Under the pieces are notes generated by a model, which searched no databases, was not told the DNA's origin, and was given only the letters and a program-made list of their open reading frames with translations. This document shows, piece after piece, positions 17,336-22,402 of a stretch of 22,402 nt of DNA (the first letter of the stretch is position 1; every line of letters begins with the position of its first letter). The translations under genes were made by a program, and so were the position numbers. Origin of the DNA: an uncultured Collinsella sp. (lineage in GTDB: Bacteria; Actinomycetota; Coriobacteriia; Coriobacteriales; Coriobacteriaceae); NCBI GenBank assembly GCA_900541795.1, contig UQLC01000029.1, positions 1 to 22,402 of the forward strand. Direction: 5' to 3'.

Positions 17336-18481
17336 ATGCCTTGCAACCTAGAACCGTCGAACAAGCGCCGCAAAGCGCAGGCCCGCATCGCCCTCCTATT
17401 CGTACTGATTGCGCTTGCGCTGACCGTACTTCCCACGGCGTCGTTCGCCGGCACAGACACCGCGGGCAACGTACTCGCAACCGAAGCTGACTCAAATCCG
17501 TCTGGCGTCGCGGGCGACCTGTACTGGGCTGGCCAAAGCCTTAACCTGGACGATGCCTCCATCGGCCGCGATATTATCGCGGCAGGCGACAGCCTATCGA
17601 TTCGCGACTGCACCGTAGGCGGCGCCATTCGCCTGGCGGCGCGCACCATCGATATCTCCAAAACCGCAATCGATGGCAGCGTGACGGTAGCCGGTCAGCA
17701 CGTCGTGCTCAACACCGGTAGCACCGCCAACTGTTTTTACGCGATGGGCGATACTGTTGCCCTGCGAGGCTCCACCAAGTCGGCAGCACTTGCAGGCGAT
17801 ACGGTGACCATCGACGGCACCGTCGAGGGCGATGTCGAGGTTTGGGCCGATAAGCTCGTCTTGGGCAAAAACGCCCGCATCACCGGCACCGTGAGCGCGC
17901 ATGTTTCCGAGGACCCCGAGCGGGCCGAGGGCGCTCAGGTCGGAGCCCTCAAGATCGACCGTACCGAGAACGAGAACACCTCAACGATTAACGACACCAT
18001 CGGCGGCATCGTCGCCGCGGCGCTTTCCACTTGCTTTGTCGCGATCCTCCTCGAGCTCGTCTTTCCGCGCGCGACCGCCAGCGCCGCCGGCATGCTTCGT
18101 CAACGACCTACCCCTCTGTGGGTGAGCGGTCTTTTGGGCACGGTGGCCGCCGTTCCCGCCGTCCTGTTACTCATCATCTCGATTGCAGGTCTGTCACTCG
18201 CCGGAGCTCTCATGTGCGCCGTGATCGGTATCGCTCTGGTCTCGGCGGCGTTTACGGGCACCGCGATCGCACGCATGATCGGACACAGCCAGAACCGCTA
18301 CGCCATGGCCGCCGTGGGCGGTATCGCCGCGGGCGCACTCACGGCACTTCCCCTTATGGGCAGCTTTGTCAGCGGCGTAGCCTTCGTCTTTACGCTCGGC
18401 TACGTCATCCAGATCATCTGGCGCAACGCCCGCCTCAAGCCGCAGCAGGCCGCCAATACTCCGGGCCTTCCTTCCGCCTAG
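17336..18481 (+). CDS. Exported bactofilin-like (polymer-forming) protein with C-terminal membrane domain
   Basis: The 381-residue protein starts with a signal sequence (basic 9-16, hydrophobic 18-36, likely cleavage after ASFA at 38). Residues 59-190 are a run of short beta repeats such as DIIAAGDSLSIRDCTVGG and DTVTIDGTVEGDVEVWADKL, the pattern of bactofilin-type right-handed beta-helices. From 221 on come about five hydrophobic helices (about 221-243, 262-284, 286-312, 322-345, 346-364). Such polymer-forming plus membrane architectures occur in many Gram-positives and archaea, and the role is unknown, probably a scaffold at the envelope. The start at 17336 has AAGGA 6 bases upstream; the longer frame from 17288 is rejected because it crosses the hairpin. 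It is on the plus strand and converges with typA. Confidence 0.85.
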   Translation: MPCNLEPSNKRRKAQARIALLFVLIALALTVLPTASFAGTDTAGNVLATEADSNPSGVAGDLYWAGQSLNLDDASIGRDIIAAGDSLSIRDCTVGGAIRLAARTIDISKTAIDGSVTVAGQHVVLNTGSTANCFYAMGDTVALRGSTKSAALAGDTVTIDGTVEGDVEVWADKLVLGKNARITGTVSAHVSEDPERAEGAQVGALKIDRTENENTSTINDTIGGIVAAALSTCFVAILLELVFPRATASAAGMLRQRPTPLWVSGLLGTVAAVPAVLLLIISIAGLSLAGALMCAVIGIALVSAAFTGTAIARMIGHSQNRYAMAAVGGIAAGALTALPLMGSFVSGVAFVFTLGYVIQIIWRNARLKPQQAANTPGLPSA

Positions 18482-18487
18482 CCGTCA

Positions 18488-18522
18488 ACCACCACAAAGG
18501 GGACAGACACCTTTGCGGTGGT
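18488..18522. repeat. REP-like hairpin containing GGGGACAGACACC
   Basis: ACCACCACAAAGG (18488-18500) and CCTTTGCGGTGGT (18510-18522) pair at 12 of 13 positions around the loop GGACAGACA. The GGGGACAGACACC core is the kind of sequence seen in intergenic REP-type repeats associated with RAYT transposases. No transposase is present here. It sits in the convergent gap between two genes. Confidence 0.5.
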
Positions 18523-18548
18523 GCAGACCAACTCAATCCCTGTGCACC

Positions 18549-18586
18549 AAAAAGGGCACCGACCGCGATGGTCGGCGCCCTTTCTT
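18549..18586. terminator. Bidirectional terminator between the bactofilin-like gene and typA
   Basis: AAAGGGCaCCGACC (18551-18564) and GGTCGGcGCCCTTT (18570-18583) form a 14-bp stem with one mismatch and a 5-base loop. TTTCTT follows on the plus strand and TTTTT (18553-18549) on the minus strand, so it serves both converging genes. Confidence 0.88.
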
Positions 18587-18610
18587 GTTAGTCGCTATAA
18601 AGCTCGGCGC

Positions 18611-20449
<1,839 letters not shown>

Positions 20450-20496
20450 GTAGTTCCCCTATCTTCTATCCATATACAAACGGCACGCGTATGCGG

Positions 20497-20524
20497 CCCG
20501 CCCAGCGATACAACGCTTAGCGGG
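20497..20524 (-). promoter_or_regulatory. Hairpin in the typA leader
   Basis: In the minus-strand RNA CCCGC-UA-AGCG and CGCU-GG-GCGGG pair around the loop UUGUAU, a 9-bp stem with a symmetric internal loop. It is about 48 bases before the typA start. Function unknown. Confidence 0.35.
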
Positions 20525-20566
20525 AATATTGAGCCTTTTACCGAAAACTCGTTTATTTTAGCGATT

Positions 20567-21016
20567 TTAGATAAGAGGGGTTTCCTCACCTGCAGGTTCA
20601 GGGTCGCTCCACATAAAACCATCGCCGGCACCCATGCCCTCATACAGCACATATGCCGAAAAACCGCTCTCGAGCGTGGTTTCGAAGAAGCTCACGAGCA
20701 GGGCATCGTGATAGCCGCCGTCAATTTCGACGCAGCCGGTATAGCCGATGGCGTAGCGGGCGATGCGGCCCAGCCCCTCGTCCTTAAGACCCATCTTGTG
20801 CTCGGAGATAAAGTTGGTGGCGGCCTCGAGGCACGCCTCTTCGCCATCCTCGTCGAGCGCCGCCAGATAGCGGTTGGAAGCAGCGTCCTCAATTGCCACG
20901 ACCACGCCCGGGTTCTCGCCCGCGGCAAGGTCGTCCAAGAAGGCGCCAATCAGATCGCACACCATGGCGTCGAGCTCGGCGGAGACGTTACCGGCGTCCT
21001 GCATATCCTGTGCCAT
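20567..21016 (-). CDS. Uncharacterised small soluble protein
   Basis: I do not recognise the family of this 149-residue acidic protein. It has no membrane segment or signal peptide. A hydrophobic/acidic repeat pattern runs through it (LDAMVCDLIGAFLDDLAAG, then LEAATNFISEHKMG), followed by a glycine/aromatic segment (YAIGYTGCVEIDGGYHDALL) that looks like a small alpha/beta fold. GGGAAGG lies 7 bases before the start. It is 30 bases downstream of the membrane protein gene at 21047-21436 on the same strand and probably belongs to the same operon. Function not assigned. Confidence 0.75.
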   Translation of the reverse strand: MAQDMQDAGNVSAELDAMVCDLIGAFLDDLAAGENPGVVVAIEDAASNRYLAALDEDGEEACLEAATNFISEHKMGLKDEGLGRIARYAIGYTGCVEIDGGYHDALLVSFFETTLESGFSAYVLYEGMGAGDGFMWSDPEPAGEETPLI

Positions 21017-21046
21017 CTTTAGACCTTCCCATCGAGTACGACGTCG

Positions 21047-21436
21047 TTACAGTTCTTGCGCCTCGGCAGCGATCTTGGCGGCAGCGTCGCGGGCGCGCAT
21101 CATATCCATCGCGCGCTTGTCGAGCACCTTGATCTGGTTGGCCAGCATTACCGCATCGACCACGCCCCAGATCACCAAGCCTGTTGAAATCGAAAACCCA
21201 AGCGCACCAACTGTACCACGAAGACGAGAGCAGATTGCCGCGACAAGGGCGGAGACGACAACCATCTTGATATAGGAGCCACGGCGCTCGCGAAGCGTGC
21301 GGGCCTGCGTCACATAGGCGATGCGGGCGGCCTCGGAGGCCTCGGAACGCATCTGCGCCTCGCGGGCAATGGCGGCAGCTTCGGCCGAAACGCCATTTCC
21401 CATCAGTGCATGCCCCGTCTCACTGTTGCCCGGCAT
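21047..21436 (-). CDS. Uncharacterised two-helix membrane protein
   Basis: This 129-residue protein has an Ala/Glu/Arg-rich, probably helical N-terminus (about 15-52), two membrane helices (about 56-70 and 75-98) separated by a short Arg-containing turn, and a charged C-terminus. It belongs to no family I can name; the layout resembles small TM2-like proteins. The start codon follows the stop of the preceding gene directly (TAAATG) and no ribosome binding site is visible, so translation probably depends on coupling to the DUF151 gene. An alternative in-frame ATG exists at residue 12. Confidence in the exact start is limited. Confidence 0.7.
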   Translation of the reverse strand: MPGNSETGHALMGNGVSAEAAAIAREAQMRSEASEAARIAYVTQARTLRERRGSYIKMVVVSALVAAICSRLRGTVGALGFSISTGLVIWGVVDAVMLANQIKVLDKRAMDMMRARDAAAKIAAEAQEL

Positions 21437-21937
21437 TTAGAAATCATCGGGCGAGAGTGTGTGGACGAACTCATCGAACTTTTCGAACTCCTGCTCGTCG
21501 TCGACTTCCTCGGCGTGGGTAGAAACGGTACCCAAGCGATTCATGATGTCGTCCTCCACAAACATGGGGGCATTGCTGCGCACGGCGAGGGCAATGGCGT
21601 CGCTGGGACGGGCGTCGATTTTGCGTTCGTCACCATTGGCAAGCACGACAATCGTCGCATAAAACACCGGCGGCTCGGCGCGCACGATCTCGATGCGCTC
21701 GAGCTTGGCGCCCAGGGCATCGACGGTATCGAGTAGCAGGTCATGGGTGATCGGGCGTTCGGCGCGGCCGCTATCGATGCCGCGGCTGATGGCAGCGGCC
21801 TCAAACGAACCAGTCTGAATGGAAAGGGAACGCAGCGGCGCGAGCGAGTCCGATTTGCTGCTGCGCTCGCGAAGCACGATAAGCGATGGCACGGGACCGG
21901 CGGCCATGACGATGGTCTCTATGTCGATACGAACCAT
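21437..21937 (-). CDS. Bifunctional nuclease (BFN, DUF151) domain protein
   Basis: The 166-residue protein has the BFN/DUF151 fold: RPITHDLLLDTVDALGAKLE followed by VFYATIVVLANG and DARPSDAIALAVRSNAPMFV, which are the defining motifs. Plant and bacterial members have reported DNase/RNase activity or a role in stress responses; catalytic activity here is inferred. The acidic tail (EEVDDEQEFEKFDEF) is typical. The start at 21937 (MVRIDIETI) follows GGAGGTG by 5 bases; a longer frame from 21985 adds an unrelated Arg-rich stretch that overlaps a palindrome and is rejected. It appears to be the first gene of a three-gene unit with 21047-21436 and 20567-21016. Confidence 0.9.
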   Translation of the reverse strand: MVRIDIETIVMAAGPVPSLIVLRERSSKSDSLAPLRSLSIQTGSFEAAAISRGIDSGRAERPITHDLLLDTVDALGAKLERIEIVRAEPPVFYATIVVLANGDERKIDARPSDAIALAVRSNAPMFVEDDIMNRLGTVSTHAEEVDDEQEFEKFDEFVHTLSPDDF

Positions 21938-21965
21938 GGAACACCTCCGGTACGTAGCGGTTAAT

Positions 21966-21985
21966 ATGCGGCGGTACCGCCGCAT
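21966..21985. promoter_or_regulatory. Perfect 20-bp palindrome upstream of the BFN gene, candidate operator
   Basis: ATGCGGCGGTACCGCCGCAT is its own reverse complement. It lies 28 bases upstream of the BFN start and just downstream of a candidate promoter, so it would be in the 5' leader or over the start point. It may be a repressor site or an RNA hairpin. Confidence 0.5.
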
Positions 21986-21994
21986 TGAATAGCT

Positions 21995-22024
21995 ATACTA
22001 CCCAATCTTTCGCCCAGCACACAA
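21995..22024 (-). promoter_or_regulatory. Candidate promoter of the BFN operon
   Basis: Minus-strand TTGTGT (22024-22019), 18 bases, TAGTAT (22000-21995). The boxes are moderate matches with an acceptable spacer. Confidence 0.4.
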
Positions 22025-22029
22025 AATCA

Positions 22030-22066
22030 AAGTAGTTAATTTGGGACGGGACCTTTTTGACTACTT
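22030..22066. repeat. Inverted repeat around a GGGACGGGACC core
   Basis: AAGTAGT (22030-22036) and ACTACTT (22060-22066) pair around a 23-base interior containing GGGACGGGACCTTTTT. It resembles the REP-like element at 18488 in having a G-rich GGGAC core within inverted arms. It lies between the tRNA terminator and the BFN promoter. Confidence 0.35.
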
Positions 22067-22078
22067 GCAGTAGGTAAG

Positions 22079-22109
22079 AAAAAAGCCTCGAGGCAATTGC
22101 CCCGAGGCT
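22079..22109 (-). terminator. Terminator after the tRNA-Ile/tRNA-Ala cluster
   Basis: AGCCTCG (22084-22090) pairs CGAGGCT (22103-22109), continued by GGC/GCC around AATT with one mismatch. Six T follow on the minus strand (22084-22079). Confidence 0.88.
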
Positions 22110-22123
22110 CTTCACGGTTTTGA

Positions 22124-22200
22124 TGGTGGACCTGACAAGATTCGAACTTGTGACCTCCCGGTTATCAGCCGGACGCTCTAACCAACTGAGCTACAGGTCC
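22124..22200 (-). tRNA. tRNA-Ile (anticodon GAT)
   Basis: A 77-base tRNA with acceptor GGACCTG pairing CAGGTCC, D-arm AGCTCAGTTGGTTAGAGC, anticodon loop CTGATAA (GAT, reads AUC/AUU), T-loop TTCGAAT, discriminator A and encoded CCA. It is 4 bases downstream of tRNA-Ala on the same strand. Confidence 0.97.
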
Positions 22201-22204
22201 ATCA

Positions 22205-22280
22205 TGGTGGAGGTTAGGGGAATCGAACCCCTGACCTCAGGCTTGCAAAGCCCGCGCTCTCCCAGCTGAGCTAAACCCCC
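22205..22280 (-). tRNA. tRNA-Ala (anticodon TGC)
   Basis: A 76-base tRNA with acceptor GGGGGTT pairing AACCTCC (one G-U), anticodon loop TTTGCAA (TGC, reads GCN), T-loop TTCGATT, discriminator A and encoded CCA. G3-U70, the alanine identity pair, is present. Confidence 0.97.
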
Positions 22281-22291
22281 ACGGAAAGAGT

Positions 22292-22336
22292 AATAAACAC
22301 CCCAGCGGCGACTCGGCTCTCGCTGGGGTGTTTATT
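22292..22336. terminator. 16-bp perfect stem-loop between tRNA-Ile and tRNA-Ala
   Basis: AATAAACACCCCAGCG (22292-22307) and CGCTGGGGTGTTTATT (22321-22336) pair without a mismatch around a 13-base loop. The T-rich ends of the arms make it terminator-like on either strand. It would separate the tRNA-Ile copy at the right edge from tRNA-Ala. Confidence 0.65.
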
Positions 22337-22347
22337 GCGAAAGAAAG

Positions 22348-22402
22348 TGGTGGACCTGACAAGATTCGAACTTGTGACCTCCCGGTTATCAGCCGGACGC
22401 TC
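22348..22402 (-). tRNA. Second tRNA-Ile (anticodon GAT), 5' part beyond the right edge
   Basis: The 55 visible bases, from the CCA end through the T-arm and anticodon, are identical to the tRNA-Ile at 22124-22200. The 5' end lies outside the window. Confidence 0.95.

Overview
The window is GC-rich bacterial chromosome. Gene content and order, the encoded CCA ends on the tRNAs and the protein sequences suggest an actinobacterium of the class Coriobacteriia, most likely Collinsella or a close relative. That assignment comes from recognition of the proteins, not from a search. Most of it is housekeeping core genome; nearly all protein genes are on the minus strand, with a plus-strand island at about 15.8-18.5 kb.

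Layout. (1) 1-646: the 5' part of a mannose-family PTS IIB gene leaving the left edge, behind a perfect 38-bp palindrome, then a long imperfect inverted repeat beyond carB. (2) 647-5402: carA-carB, carbamoyl phosphate synthase, with a PyrR-type RNA hairpin directly before the carA ribosome binding site. (3) 5563-8511: an ABC exporter gene and a one-helix membrane protein gene ending at a clear terminator; the ABC leader has two inverted repeats and two possible starts. (4) 8551-13504: Nudix hydrolase, purD (TTG start), purA and the replicative helicase gene dnaB. (5) 13616-15475: rpsF-ssb-rpsR-rplI, a ribosomal/replication operon with a visible promoter, a leader hairpin and a strong terminator. 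(6) 15838-16149: two tRNA-Ser genes, each followed by its own terminator. (7) 16170-16420: non-coding DNA dense in hairpins, including an inverted copy of a tRNA-Ser 3' end. (8) 16540-18481: a TRIC/UPF0126-family membrane protein and a secreted bactofilin-like membrane protein. (9) 18488-18586: a REP-like hairpin and a bidirectional terminator. (10) 18611-21937: typA/bipA, two uncharacterised genes and a bifunctional-nuclease-domain (DUF151) gene. (11) 21966-22402: palindromes, a terminator, and tRNA-Ile, tRNA-Ala and a second tRNA-Ile cut by the right edge.

The genes serve pyrimidine/arginine precursor supply (carAB), purine synthesis (purD, purA), DNA replication (dnaB, ssb), translation (rpsF, rpsR, rplI, typA, tRNAs) and membrane transport. 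I found no phage, CRISPR, toxin-antitoxin or secondary-metabolite locus. The most interesting material is non-coding: stem-loops placed immediately before ribosome binding sites (carA clearly; the ABC gene and the bactofilin-like gene similarly), the compact element at 16184-16315, and the large palindrome before the PTS gene.
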